DNA from: Bacteroidia bacterium
Lineage (GTDB): Bacteria > Bacteroidota > Bacteroidia > Bacteroidales > VadinHA17
Assembly (NCBI GenBank): GCA_026391555.1
Contig: JAPLEB010000060.1
Coordinates: 17,030-81,029 of the forward strand
DNA: 64,000 nt
Direction of reading: 5' to 3'
The notes beneath the pieces are model-generated. The model was not told the DNA's origin, did not search any database, and worked only from the letters and a program-made list of their open reading frames with translations. Below are positions 37,156 to 45,457 of the stretch, piece by piece (position 1 is the stretch's first letter; each line of letters opens with the position of its first letter). A program made the position numbers and the translations under genes.

Positions 37156-37366
37156 ATATCTTTTTAGTTTTTATTATAACTCTAAGTACTTTAGGTACTT
37201 CCTGCTTTGTAATAGCCTTAATCACAAACTCCGCCGCAAACTCCTTTCTCTCTTCAATATACTCATTGAAATCAATACCTGCTTTTGAAAAATAGCTTCT
37301 ATCAGGCCTCTGGCTGCGAAAGGGGAAACACTCATTCGTGTTGTGCTTAAAGCTTTTTCCATACAT
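37061..37366 (-). CDS. Small orphan reading frame overlapping the start of the TolC gene (doubtful)
   Basis: 101 codons from the ATG at 37366, beginning MYGKSFKHNT. The part upstream of the TolC start has protein-like composition (YIEERKEFAAEFVIKAITKQ), which could be an amphipathic helix. The last 31 codons lie inside the TolC gene in another frame. I do not recognise it. Such operons often have a regulator here, but no helix-turn-helix is visible. It may be a remnant or chance frame. Confidence 0.22.
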   Translation of the reverse strand: MYGKSFKHNTNECFPFRSQRPDRSYFSKAGIDFNEYIEERKEFAAEFVIKAITKQEVPKVLRVIIKTKKIYEKGSPVSDNTDNPMDLDYKGSEDSYSKRVL

Positions 37367-37526
37367 TTTCCAGTTCAATATTTTTAGAAAAAAAGCTAAT
37401 TGTTATAATTACAACAATAAAGCCAGGTTGAAGAGTTTAACCATATAAGTGTTTTTTGTTTACTCTTCTGTGATCCCGGCTTTTTCATCCATCGCTTCGC
37501 GAGGGCAACTATAGAAAGGGTTTAAT

Positions 37527-38495
37527 CTACCACCACCCTCTTGTGTTATAGACAACTGATTGTGGTTGGCCATTACCATAAGCAACTCCAACATCCCTTG
37601 CTGCACTTATAGCAGCTTTTCTTATATCAACTTCGTCTTGCTGTACTTTTAGCTTGAAATTCCATTCACGTTTATCTATCTCCAAAACGCGCTTTGCCAT
37701 TTTTTCAGTTAAAGCCTGAGCATCTTTGTAGCAAGCAGCCTGTGGGTCTATAAATGCCAGCACCTCGCCTGCTGAATTTGCTGAATTTACATCCTGATTA
37801 GCGGACCAGATGTTATTGGCCGCGGCTAATCTTACCAGGCAGTCTTTGTCAATTCTCTGCTTAAAAATCGGAGCAATGGCATCCATGCATTTATTAAAAC
37901 ATTCTGCACAAACTTCAGGTACCCCTGTTAATTTAAAAATTGCAGCGTCATATTGACTTTGAGAAGCCAACGACTGTGCCTCCTTAATTATAAAATCGCA
38001 CCTGCTATTGTAATATTCAATGATCTTTGTTTTACCTTTTTCAATAAAGGTTTGATATTGCGGATCACTTGTTTTTAAATTTTTTAAAGCAGCCATATAA
38101 GCCTTTGTTTCATTCTCACCAACACCTTTTAATGTAACTGAATGACTTGCAAACAGTGTTCCGTCTATACCATCACCAATATAAAGTGTAATTTCTAATG
38201 TATAGGCTTGCATCGGCGGAGCCGTGGGTGTAATGTCTTTGGTTAGTACAACAACATTTGCGGCAATTATAAATCTGGGATTAAATGAACTCCCCCCCAT
38301 ACCGTTTGCCGTTGCAATCTGGCTAAGCTTAGTTTCAAGACTATTTCTGGCTCCGGATGTAAGTCCTTCTATCTGGTCAGGTATATATGTGTTTAAAGCA
38401 ATACGAGCAAGATCATCGGACTTTCCTTTATTATTTTGAGAAAATGCTCCTAAACAGGTTATCAGCATTAAGCCCAATATTATTAACTTTTTCAT
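37527..38495 (-). CDS. Exported protein of unknown function (gene 5 of the exported-protein operon)
   Basis: 322 residues. Signal peptide (KKLIILGLMLITCLGAFSQ), then an alpha/beta domain with AYTLEITLYIGDGIDGT and GVGENETKAYMAALKNLK, faintly like LPP20-type domains where a Gly-rich strand precedes a helix rich in Ala/Lys. The second half is helical, with four cysteines clustered (EVCAECFNKCMDAI plus KDCL). It ends VVYNTRGWW. Not recognised. It lies 21 nt after the preceding gene. Confidence 0.7.
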   Translation of the reverse strand: MKKLIILGLMLITCLGAFSQNNKGKSDDLARIALNTYIPDQIEGLTSGARNSLETKLSQIATANGMGGSSFNPRFIIAANVVVLTKDITPTAPPMQAYTLEITLYIGDGIDGTLFASHSVTLKGVGENETKAYMAALKNLKTSDPQYQTFIEKGKTKIIEYYNSRCDFIIKEAQSLASQSQYDAAIFKLTGVPEVCAECFNKCMDAIAPIFKQRIDKDCLVRLAAANNIWSANQDVNSANSAGEVLAFIDPQAACYKDAQALTEKMAKRVLEIDKREWNFKLKVQQDEVDIRKAAISAARDVGVAYGNGQPQSVVYNTRGWW

Positions 38496-38516
38496 AATAT
38501 CTTTTTTTAAGCGAAA

Positions 38517-39473
38517 TTATTTTTCTCCAATAGTCAAAGTTGCCTGGCCAAGACCTTTCATTGTCAGTTTAGAATCGATTTTATAAGTATCTTTTAAAAA
38601 CTTTTGCAATCCTCTGGCCCAGCCTCTTGCATCAACAGCTTTGTTGGCAGCATCATAAAGCGGTATTCTGACTTGTTCAAATAACATTCTGTCTGCTGAA
38701 GCATCTGATGTACTGAATCTGTTTTGAACTGTGTTATCAGAAACCCATTTTTCAATTTGGGAACCTAATTCAGCACCTCCAAATTCGCTCTCTAAATCGC
38801 CATCAAAAGAATCAAATTTTCTTATTCTTAGAATAATTTCACGACCGTTTGCAAACAGATCATCAAAATGAGTTTGTAATTGAGTATTAAAATTGTCTAA
38901 ATGGGCTAAAACGGCTTCTTCTAAAAGAACAGGTAATTCTGCAGAAAAGGATGGCTGTCCTGTGCCAGATGCTCCTGCTATTTGTTTGTCAGTATATGCA
39001 TCTAACCCTTGTATATTAATTGTTATTGACTTTTTAGGTCCTGTAGTATTTACGGTCCAGGTCATTTGCATCCATATATCAGCTTTCGCGACATTCTTTA
39101 ATTTGTCAACAGGACTTTCACTTAACTCGGCACCACCTTTACTTGTAGTCATTGCATCTTCAGCAGCATTGCTTTCCAAAGTTTTAATTGCTGATTCCAG
39201 GTTTTTTAATGGGAAACCACGGGCAGCCATCAATTCATTAATTTTACTGATAACTAGTAACAAATCAGAATTTTCCTGCAGAGCTTTTTTATAATCCGGA
39301 ACCTTTATTTTGGTACCCTGATTATCAAACTCCAGCATATAACCGTTTAGGTTACACCAAACATCGCTTGGAACAACCATAATAGTAGGTTTTTTAGCTT
39401 GTGAGAAAGCTACTGTTGTAAAGCCCAAAACAATTGCTAATGTAAAGGCTATTTTATTAATTATTTTTTTCAT
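38517..39473 (-). CDS. DUF6175-like exported protein (gene 4 of the exported-protein operon)
   Basis: 318 residues from the ATG at 39473; the open frame extends 16 codons upstream, but the signal peptide starts here (KKIINKIAFTLAIVLGFTTVAFSQ). The mature start KKPTIMVVPSDVWCNLNGYM resembles what I recall of DUF6175 proteins of Bacteroidota, and is also reminiscent of the first strand of CsgG/TolB-N-like domains (inference). The C-terminal part contains DARGWARGLQKFLKDTYKID. No catalytic motif. It starts 25 nt after the gene before it. Confidence 0.72.
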   Translation of the reverse strand: MKKIINKIAFTLAIVLGFTTVAFSQAKKPTIMVVPSDVWCNLNGYMLEFDNQGTKIKVPDYKKALQENSDLLLVISKINELMAARGFPLKNLESAIKTLESNAAEDAMTTSKGGAELSESPVDKLKNVAKADIWMQMTWTVNTTGPKKSITINIQGLDAYTDKQIAGASGTGQPSFSAELPVLLEEAVLAHLDNFNTQLQTHFDDLFANGREIILRIRKFDSFDGDLESEFGGAELGSQIEKWVSDNTVQNRFSTSDASADRMLFEQVRIPLYDAANKAVDARGWARGLQKFLKDTYKIDSKLTMKGLGQATLTIGEK

Positions 39474-39498
39474 TTTTATAAAATTTAATGTTTTATAA

Positions 39499-39978
39499 CT
39501 ATTTGAGAATACCGTCTGCAATCATTTTTTGTTTTAATTCTGGTCTAAGCACTCTTATAATTAATCCAATTGTGATACTTTCGCGGGCTCCTTTTATATC
39601 TTTTGCGCCTAGTTGCTCATCTTTCATTGACATATAATTTTTGAATTCTCCTCCGTCGGTAAAGAATTTATTAAAGTATGTTTCGTATTTCACCTGAGCA
39701 TTCACCTCAGAAACCACCGGTCTTTTTTCGCAATCAGATTTGCCTTCGATAATACCATTGAAAAGCACATCGCGGACAGCATTTTTTTTGGCCTGTTCAA
39801 TGGCATCTGCTCTGCTTCTGCCATTTCCCCAGGCTTTAACTGTTTGAGAACCATCCATCTCAATACCCATGCACTCTGTTTTATAAGTATAGTTACCAGC
39901 TATCTTTTTTTGAGGGCTACATACTGAAAGTAATAAGAATATTGTACCTGTTATTACAATATAAATAATTTTTTTCAT
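39499..39978 (-). CDS. Small exported lipoprotein, paralogue of the next upstream gene (gene 3)
   Basis: 159 residues. Signal with lipobox-like LLLSVCSPQKK (Cys around residue 20). The motif TVKAWGNGRSRADAIEQAKKNAVRDVLFNGI is shared with the upstream paralogue (LIKVWSYSKKPDVAIEQAKKNAVHGVIFKGF); the two also share FFxxxGxxxxYM/KFV and a final helix ending in DGILK/DAGIIK. The strand-then-Ala/Lys-helix pattern recalls LPP20/FlgO-like domains. Function unknown. Confidence 0.72.
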   Translation of the reverse strand: MKKIIYIVITGTIFLLLSVCSPQKKIAGNYTYKTECMGIEMDGSQTVKAWGNGRSRADAIEQAKKNAVRDVLFNGIIEGKSDCEKRPVVSEVNAQVKYETYFNKFFTDGGEFKNYMSMKDEQLGAKDIKGARESITIGLIIRVLRPELKQKMIADGILK

Positions 39979-40000
39979 AATTAAAGTTGTTTAAATTAAA

Positions 40001-40522
40001 CTAAAATCCTCCACCAAGCTTTTTGATAATACCGGCATCTTCCAAATCTTTTCTCAGTGCAGAAACATTAACGGATACAATTACTCCTATCTTGTATTCT
40101 TTGCCTATTTTCATTCTGTCTTCGGCAGCAACTGCTCCATCATTGGTCACTGCAACAAACTTCATATATTTTCCGCCGTTATCAAAAAATGGTTCAAAAA
40201 AATCTGCCTTTTCCTGTTCTAAATTTACGTTCGAAGTTAATGCCTGTTGCCCGGGTACTCCTTGTTTTCCTGCAAAACCTTTAAAGATAACTCCATGAAC
40301 AGCATTCTTTTTTGCTTGTTCAATTGCTACATCTGGTTTTTTTGAATATGACCAGACTTTTATAAGATATGTACCTTGAACACCTGTTTGAATAGCTTCA
40401 ATTTCATATCTCCATGCTTCAGTGTCTTTATTTGCTTTTCTTTTAGCCTGTGCATGGCCCAAAACAGAAAAACAAAATAGCATTAATACTAATAGGGTCG
40501 TTTGTTTTTTAATTGTTTCCAT
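40001..40522 (-). CDS. Small exported protein, paralogue of the downstream lipoprotein (gene 2)
   Basis: 173 residues with a signal peptide (TTLLVLMLFCFSVLGHAQA). The mature part follows the same order as its paralogue: a beta strand with KVWSYSKKP, helix VAIEQAKKNAVHGVIF, FFEPFFDNGGKYMKFVAV, strands IGKEYKIGVIVSVNV, and a final helix ALRKDLEDAGII. It lacks the lipobox cysteine, so it is probably periplasmic and not lipid-anchored. 28 nt after the first gene of the operon. Confidence 0.72.
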   Translation of the reverse strand: METIKKQTTLLVLMLFCFSVLGHAQAKRKANKDTEAWRYEIEAIQTGVQGTYLIKVWSYSKKPDVAIEQAKKNAVHGVIFKGFAGKQGVPGQQALTSNVNLEQEKADFFEPFFDNGGKYMKFVAVTNDGAVAAEDRMKIGKEYKIGVIVSVNVSALRKDLEDAGIIKKLGGGF

Positions 40523-40550
40523 TTTACGTTTAGTTAAAGATTATTAAAAA

Positions 40551-41882
40551 TTATTTTATCTGTTTAATCAACAATCCGGAGTAATATTTATCTCCGCCTT
40601 TGAATGTAGTTCGATCCAGAGCAGGTTTGGCCTCAGCTCCTTCAGCAACCTGTTCTTCTCCGGCATTATATCTATTATCCCAGATTAATTTTTTATCCAC
40701 TGTTATATTGCCTTTGCTAACATATTTGGTTAATCCGGTTTTAGGGTCAATGGTTTGTTCAAAAACATCAAATTTTTCACCGCCTTCCAAGCCTTCTTTC
40801 ATACCAATTTTAGCAGTAATAGGATTTCCTGTATAAAGAGGAGTTTTAGTTTTAAACTCATCATATTTTTTCTGAAGCTTAGCAAATACAGCATCAATAT
40901 TCCTTATAGTAGCTAACGTAACAATTTGATCTTCTGTTCTTTTCTCCTTTAATGAAAACAAAACGAGGCTTGTCGCTTTTTCGTCACCCACATATTCAAG
41001 TTGAAACAGATCTGAATTATCAAATGCTTCTTTTTTCTGGGGGTTAAGGTTTGCTTTGTCTATCCATAAATTGTTATAAAAAACAGCCGCTACTGAATCG
41101 TTCCAGACTAATTTATATAAATATGAAGTAGTCCAGACGGAATAACCTTCTTTAGCTTTCTCATAGGCGGCATCAGCGGCTTTCAAAGCTGTTTGCTGCA
41201 AAATTTCCACTTTGATATTGGCAGCCTGGGCTTTTGCTGCATCTCTAACTTTGGCTGCAACTATCTCATTGGTGACAAAATTCATCTTGGAAACGACAAC
41301 AAAGGTGTTTTTTATCAGCTCTTCTCCTGCATCAGAAAGCGAAGCAGTTCCTCTTGCCGAGCCTTTCGCGATATTTGCCTGCATTTCAGTAGCGTCGTAT
41401 GATCCTCTTTCTCCAATTAAACTCATATCAAAGGAACCATCTGTTTGCCTGTTAAACCATTTGGCCACCAGCTGATTAGCTATCCTGGCCTCTTTGAAAT
41501 ATTTGTTTATTAAAAGCGGATCATCTACAGCTGCTGAATCAACAATCCCAGCAGTACTTTGAGATACAAGGCCTTTTAACATATTGCCTGCCGCACTCTG
41601 TTTTTTGCCAGCTGCTGCACGTTCCTCATCAGTAACAGAGTACTGTTTAGGGTTAAATGACTTTGCCCCTATTGTGTGATCGTTATACTTGTCGGGGAAA
41701 GGAGCATTGTTATAAGCTTTTATTACCGTATCTTTTCTTGGAAAATTATCGGACTCCATCAGTATTGTGTGTAATGAACTTCTACGATACTTTATGTTCA
41801 GCGCACCATCTTTGGATTGAGCCATAGATGCTGTTGAAAGGCCAATACATACTATTGCTGTTAAGAATAAACCTTTTTTCAT
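40551..41882 (-). CDS. Exported protein of unknown function (gene 1 of the exported-protein operon)
   Basis: 443 residues. Signal peptide (KKGLFLTAIVCIGLSTASMAQ), then a mostly soluble protein with KYRRSSLHTILMESDNFPRK near the start, a helical middle (AAKVRDAAKAQAANIKVEIL) and YTGNPITAKIGMKEGLEGGEKFDVFEQ in the last third. I do not recognise the family, though the general look is a Bacteroidota envelope protein. It begins the five-gene unit whose spacers are 28, 22, 25 and 21 nt. A TACGTTTG -7-like element lies about 195 nt upstream (42076-42083). Confidence 0.72.
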   Translation of the reverse strand: MKKGLFLTAIVCIGLSTASMAQSKDGALNIKYRRSSLHTILMESDNFPRKDTVIKAYNNAPFPDKYNDHTIGAKSFNPKQYSVTDEERAAAGKKQSAAGNMLKGLVSQSTAGIVDSAAVDDPLLINKYFKEARIANQLVAKWFNRQTDGSFDMSLIGERGSYDATEMQANIAKGSARGTASLSDAGEELIKNTFVVVSKMNFVTNEIVAAKVRDAAKAQAANIKVEILQQTALKAADAAYEKAKEGYSVWTTSYLYKLVWNDSVAAVFYNNLWIDKANLNPQKKEAFDNSDLFQLEYVGDEKATSLVLFSLKEKRTEDQIVTLATIRNIDAVFAKLQKKYDEFKTKTPLYTGNPITAKIGMKEGLEGGEKFDVFEQTIDPKTGLTKYVSKGNITVDKKLIWDNRYNAGEEQVAEGAEAKPALDRTTFKGGDKYYSGLLIKQIK

Positions 41883-42333
41883 AACTTTACTTTTTGTAAG
41901 TTTTCATACTCTCTATGGACACCTCTGAAATTACTTTTTTTCGATGCCGTTATCAGGTATAAATATATTTATTAATTTTTTAATAATGATTAAAAGAGAA
42001 TTTATTTTGTGAATTGTCATATTACTTATTCTTCTAATGAGCAGGATATTTATGGTTTATTTTTTACTCACAATACAAACGTAATGTTTTTTTGGCCCTA
42101 AAATCTTAAAAATCCCCATAGTAATTATTAAAATATCTTAATCACTTTCAAACTATATCTTTCCACCGTGGGTTTCAATAAAATATTTGCATTGAAATAG
42201 CCCAAACCTGGTCTCTTTTTCATTTTCAGTACCATGTGTTGAAAGATTAGTATGAAATTTATTTCAAAAAATTTGTATTTGTATTTAATAATATTATACA
42301 TTTGCAATATATAAACAACTTATATATTAGTAT
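41883..42333. other. Intergenic region between divergent operons
   Basis: 451 bp, very A/T-rich, with no open frame of useful length and no tRNA-like or strong hairpin structure that I can see. It contains a weak -7-like element for the leftward operon (CAAACGTA at 42076-42083, reading TACGTTTG on the minus strand) and a good promoter for the rightward padR gene (42272-42304). Confidence 0.6.
42272..42304 (+). promoter_or_regulatory. Bacteroidota-type promoter of the padR operon
   Basis: TTTG at 42272-42275, 21 nt spacer, TACATTTG at 42297-42304. The start of transcription would be about 20-25 nt before the ATG at 42334. Autoregulation by PadR here is likely by family habit, but no clear dyad operator is visible. 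Confidence 0.6.
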
Positions 42334-42678
42334 ATGATACCAACAGAACTTATCAAAGGGTCTTTAAAGACAGTAGTGCTGAAATTGTTAAAGGAGGAGG
42401 GCCCATTGCATGGCTATGCAATAACCAGAAAAGTAGAGGAACTAACAGAAGGTAAAATAAAACTTACATACGGGGCTCTTTATCCCATCCTTCATAAACT
42501 TGAGAACGAGGGAGTTCTTATTACTGCTTCGGAGAATTTTAATAACAGAATAAGAATTTATTATAGTCTAACCCCTCACGGACATTCCGTTGTAACAGAA
42601 AAAATAAAAGAACTGAATGAGTTCATCAAGTCGCTTCAGCGGATTGTTGATGCTAAACCAGGTTTAAGCCATGCCTGA
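42334..42678 (+). CDS. PadR-family transcriptional regulator
   Basis: 114-residue winged-helix repressor. The family core is clear: LKTVVLKLLKEEGPLHGYAI at the N terminus, then LTYGALYPILHKLENEGVLI (recognition helix and wing) and RIYYSLTPHGHSVV. A C-terminal helix is suited to dimerisation. Its stop overlaps the start of the next gene by 8 nt, so the two are translationally coupled. PadR next to a HAAS-type membrane protein is a known pairing. Confidence 0.93.
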   Translation: MIPTELIKGSLKTVVLKLLKEEGPLHGYAITRKVEELTEGKIKLTYGALYPILHKLENEGVLITASENFNNRIRIYYSLTPHGHSVVTEKIKELNEFIKSLQRIVDAKPGLSHA

Positions 42679-44104
42679 GCTGAGTCTGCACAATACTGAC
42701 CAGATAAGCCGCGACATCAGCAGGCAGGAGATCACATTTTCTCATCTTCTTGAAGACCTTATCGATCATGTATGTTGTGATGTGGAGAATGAAATGCAGA
42801 GGGGATTGAACTTTACTGAAGCGTATAGCAGGGTTAAACAGAAAATGGGTTCGCGCAGGATTAAAGAGATACAGGAAGAGACACTTTATTTAGTTGACAC
42901 CAAATACAGATATATGAAAAACACGATGAAAATTTCAGGAGTAGCCGGCACTATTATGCTTGGTTTTGCAGCCTTGTTCAAGATTCAGCACTGGTTTGGC
43001 GCCGGTATAATGCTGAGTCTGGGAGCACTTATTCTTGCATTTATTTTTCTGCCTTCTGCTCTCGGCGTACTCTGGAAAGAGACTCATAGCAGTAAGCGGA
43101 TAATCCTTTTCATTTCAACTTTTTTAACAGGTCTTCTCTTTATTTTTGGAGTCCTGTTTAAAATTCAGCACTGGCCCGGTGCAGGAATTGTATTAACCAT
43201 GGCGACAATTTCAGGCCTGTTTTTCTTCATCCCTTCACTGCTTGCAAGCAAGCTCAGGGAAGAGGAAACCAAATCTATGAAATGGGTATATATCCTTGTT
43301 GCAATTGGTTCAGCATGCTATGCCCTGGGCTTGCTTTTTAAAATCCAGCACTGGCCCCTCTCAACGCTGCTTATGATAATTGGCTTACTTTTTCTCTTTT
43401 TTATTGCCTTCCCATGGTACGTTTGGCATACATGGAAGGATGAAAACAGTGTCAGCGCCCGGTTTATCTTCATATTAGTCGGATCTATTGCACTCATTGT
43501 TCCTGCTGCAATCATAAACATGAACCTGCGACGAACCTACGATACCGGGTTTTATATTCAAATGAAACAGCAGCAAGCTGTTTACAACTATAAGTTTACT
43601 AAAAACCAGTCTCTCCTCAAAGGTTTCACTGATCCTGTGAATATATCTGTTGCTGAACAAATACATGGTAAAACAATTGATTTGGTGCAGCTTATAGATG
43701 ATGCCGCCATAAAGATGGTTGTAGAATCTGAGGGAAAACCCGGATTGCCTGTATTTGATCCTCAACAGGTCAGTCAAACTGAAAGCGGTTCGGAGATTCA
43801 GTACAACCTGCTTAAAGATCCGTTCAGTCGTGGTCCGGTTAAAAATTATCTTTTGCCCGGATGTATATATCGTCAGAAACTTGAGGCTGCCCTTACAAAC
43901 TACAGTGACTATTTATCAGGATTATCTTCCGGCGCAGAGACAAAACCCTTTCTGGGACTCATTGATGCTTCAATCTATCTCCCTGGCGAGAATCAGGGAA
44001 ACAGTGAAACCGCATTAATGACAGGACTTCATTCTCTTTTACTTTTTAAAAACAGCCTTCTGACTGTTGAATTATGTGCTCTTACTTCAATCGCAAGTCA
44101 TTAA
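42671..44104 (+). CDS. Membrane protein with HAAS-like N terminus and three FKIQHW repeats
   Basis: 477 residues. Residues 15-80 form a helical cytoplasmic domain (HLLEDLIDHVCCDVENEMQR, then EAYSRVKQKMG) resembling the HAAS/DUF1700-type domain that accompanies PadR regulators. Three hydrophobic modules follow. LFKIQHW falls at residues 102-108, 162-168 and 222-228, exactly 60 apart, each followed by a PGAG-like turn and a second helix. The KIxHWPGA signature also occurs in the first helices of the gliding/T9SS protein GldL. The C-terminal 200 residues are mostly soluble. Function unknown; probably a regulated inner-membrane sensor or stress protein (inference). Confidence 0.82.
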   Translation: MPELSLHNTDQISRDISRQEITFSHLLEDLIDHVCCDVENEMQRGLNFTEAYSRVKQKMGSRRIKEIQEETLYLVDTKYRYMKNTMKISGVAGTIMLGFAALFKIQHWFGAGIMLSLGALILAFIFLPSALGVLWKETHSSKRIILFISTFLTGLLFIFGVLFKIQHWPGAGIVLTMATISGLFFFIPSLLASKLREEETKSMKWVYILVAIGSACYALGLLFKIQHWPLSTLLMIIGLLFLFFIAFPWYVWHTWKDENSVSARFIFILVGSIALIVPAAIINMNLRRTYDTGFYIQMKQQQAVYNYKFTKNQSLLKGFTDPVNISVAEQIHGKTIDLVQLIDDAAIKMVVESEGKPGLPVFDPQQVSQTESGSEIQYNLLKDPFSRGPVKNYLLPGCIYRQKLEAALTNYSDYLSGLSSGAETKPFLGLIDASIYLPGENQGNSETALMTGLHSLLLFKNSLLTVELCALTSIASH

Positions 44105-44216
44105 TAACTTATTTATTATGACTATGATCCCGGCACGTTTTAAAAACCTGATTATTGATAGCTTGATTTTATCATCATGCCGGCTCTTTCTACCTTTAAA
44201 ATGAAAAATTTATTAT

Positions 44217-44321
44217 TATGAAACCCACATGTTATGCTAACGCAAACACTTATAAAAATAATCTTTATCAACATGTGCGGTTCCATCATACCTTAAAAAT
44301 CAAAATTATATTATGATGAAA
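44217..44321 (+). repeat. 105-bp leader repeat, copy 1
   Basis: Direct repeat of 45353-45457 with 103 of 105 positions identical. It contains a stem of CACATGTT/AACATGTG extended by AACC/GGTT (44222-44233 with 44270-44282, 36-nt loop), a small reading frame, and the start codons of the following gene. Confidence 0.93.
44218..44316 (+). CDS. Putative 32-residue leader peptide, copy 1
   Basis: Small frame starting MKPTCYAN and ending LKIKIIL, including HVRFHH near residue 20. Its TGA (44314-44316) overlaps the ATG of the next gene (44313-44315) as ATGA, the standard arrangement for translational coupling. Copy 2 (45354-45452) has the same length and ending; only two residues differ (Ala9/Thr and Leu16/Phe). 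The peptide could be an attenuation leader, a coupling device or a real small protein. No ribosome-binding purine tract is evident before it. Too short for usual gene calling. Confidence 0.5.
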   Translation: MKPTCYANANTYKNNLYQHVRFHHTLKIKIIL

Positions 44322-45284
44322 CAGAAAATATATGTATTAGGTTTGGTATCTGCTCTGGGAATTGCCGCAGGTATCTTTTTGAAAGTAAATCATCTGGCGG
44401 GAGCTGCTATAATATTAGCTGCCGGATTTGCCACTCTGGTATTAATATTTCTTCCACTGGCGCTTATAAATAATTATAAGTCAGAAAACAGGCAGAATCT
44501 GATCCTCTATATAGTGACCTGGATAACCTGTTTTGTGGTATTCGGCGGGATGTTATTTAAAATTTTGCATTGGCCGGGAGCGGGCTATATTTTGCTTGTT
44601 GCACTCCCTTTTCCCTATGTGGTTTTTCTTCCGGTCTTTCTTATTATCACTTCAAGAAACAAAAACTTTAATATTTACAATACTGTTTTTGTCCTCTTCC
44701 TGCTGGTTGGAATATCAGTTCTTTCTGCATTACTGTCACTAAATGTTTCAAAGGAAAGAATTTATGACAGTTATGATTTGTCACGCAGTTATAACAGGAT
44801 GGAAGTAATACTAAATGAACTTCCCGGTATAAAAAGTAATACACTGGGGATGCAGGGATCTTCTTCAATAAATCTGAAGATTGACAACTTACTGAATGTA
44901 GTGGATGAATATAAGAATCTGATTTTCAGTGCAGAGAATATTACAAAACAGCAGTGGATTAATGATCCCGGAGTTTTAATCAGACCTGAGGCACCCGCTT
45001 TGGCCGGAATAGCAATATTGAAGGGCAATGAAGCTTTTCCTGGTGAAAAACTGGAAAAAGGTATTAAAAATCTTATTCTGGAGCTCGAAAAAAGCCCCGG
45101 TTATGAAAATCTGGCAAAAGCGGCTCCGGAAATATTTAATTATAAGGAACCTGAAAGTCCCGAAGATAACTGGGCATACTCGGTTTTTATTGACAATAAC
45201 CTGTCATGGTCCATCATTTACCTTGACGCTATTGAAGTCAACCTTAAAATGATTAAAATTTCGGTTAATACCACAAATCTTTGA
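44313..45284 (+). CDS. Membrane protein with two FKIxHW-type modules
   Basis: 323 residues. The two N-terminal helix pairs carry FLKVNHLAGA (about 22-31) and LFKILHWPGA (81-90), 59 residues apart, matching the repeats of the upstream 477-residue protein. A third membrane segment (about 125-145) is followed by a soluble C-terminal domain (about 150-323) resembling the tail of that protein in length and charge. It lacks the HAAS-like N terminus. It starts within the 105-bp leader at the coupled ATG; the next codon is also ATG. Function unknown. Confidence 0.8.
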   Translation: MMKQKIYVLGLVSALGIAAGIFLKVNHLAGAAIILAAGFATLVLIFLPLALINNYKSENRQNLILYIVTWITCFVVFGGMLFKILHWPGAGYILLVALPFPYVVFLPVFLIITSRNKNFNIYNTVFVLFLLVGISVLSALLSLNVSKERIYDSYDLSRSYNRMEVILNELPGIKSNTLGMQGSSSINLKIDNLLNVVDEYKNLIFSAENITKQQWINDPGVLIRPEAPALAGIAILKGNEAFPGEKLEKGIKNLILELEKSPGYENLAKAAPEIFNYKEPESPEDNWAYSVFIDNNLSWSIIYLDAIEVNLKMIKISVNTTNL

Positions 45285-45352
45285 AATTATTAGTATAATG
45301 GTAATTTTATATATTTGTTATCAGTAAACATCCTAACAATGAAAATTATCAC

Positions 45353-45457
45353 TATGAAACCCACATGTTATGCTAACACAAACACTTATAAAAATAATTT
45401 TTATCAACATGTGCGGTTCCATCATACCTTAAAAATCAAAATTATATTATGATGAAA
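45353..45457 (+). repeat. 105-bp leader repeat, copy 2
   Basis: Second copy of the element at 44217-44321, offset by exactly 1136 nt. The stem positions (45358-45369 with 45406-45418) are unchanged. The flanking sequence on the 5' side and the downstream gene are unrelated, so the element itself was duplicated or moved. Confidence 0.93.
45354..45452 (+). CDS. Putative 32-residue leader peptide, copy 2
   Basis: Same frame as copy 1, starting MKPTCYANTN and ending KIKIIL. Its TGA (45450-45452) overlaps the ATG (45449-45451) of the barrel gene as ATGA. Both base differences from copy 1 change an amino acid. That gives no sign of purifying selection on the peptide, but the coupling geometry is kept. 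Confidence 0.5.
   Translation: MKPTCYANTNTYKNNFYQHVRFHHTLKIKIIL

Noticed and set aside
39474..39521. Longer N terminus of the DUF6175-like protein
   Set aside because: The extra 16 codons precede a complete signal peptide and overlap the end of the upstream gene; ATG 39473 gives the normal layout.
44217..45457. The two 105-bp elements as integron attC sites
   Set aside because: There are no RYYYAAC/GTTRRRY core sites at the ends of the stem and no integrase nearby; the cassette-like genes are on one strand but the end motifs do not fit.
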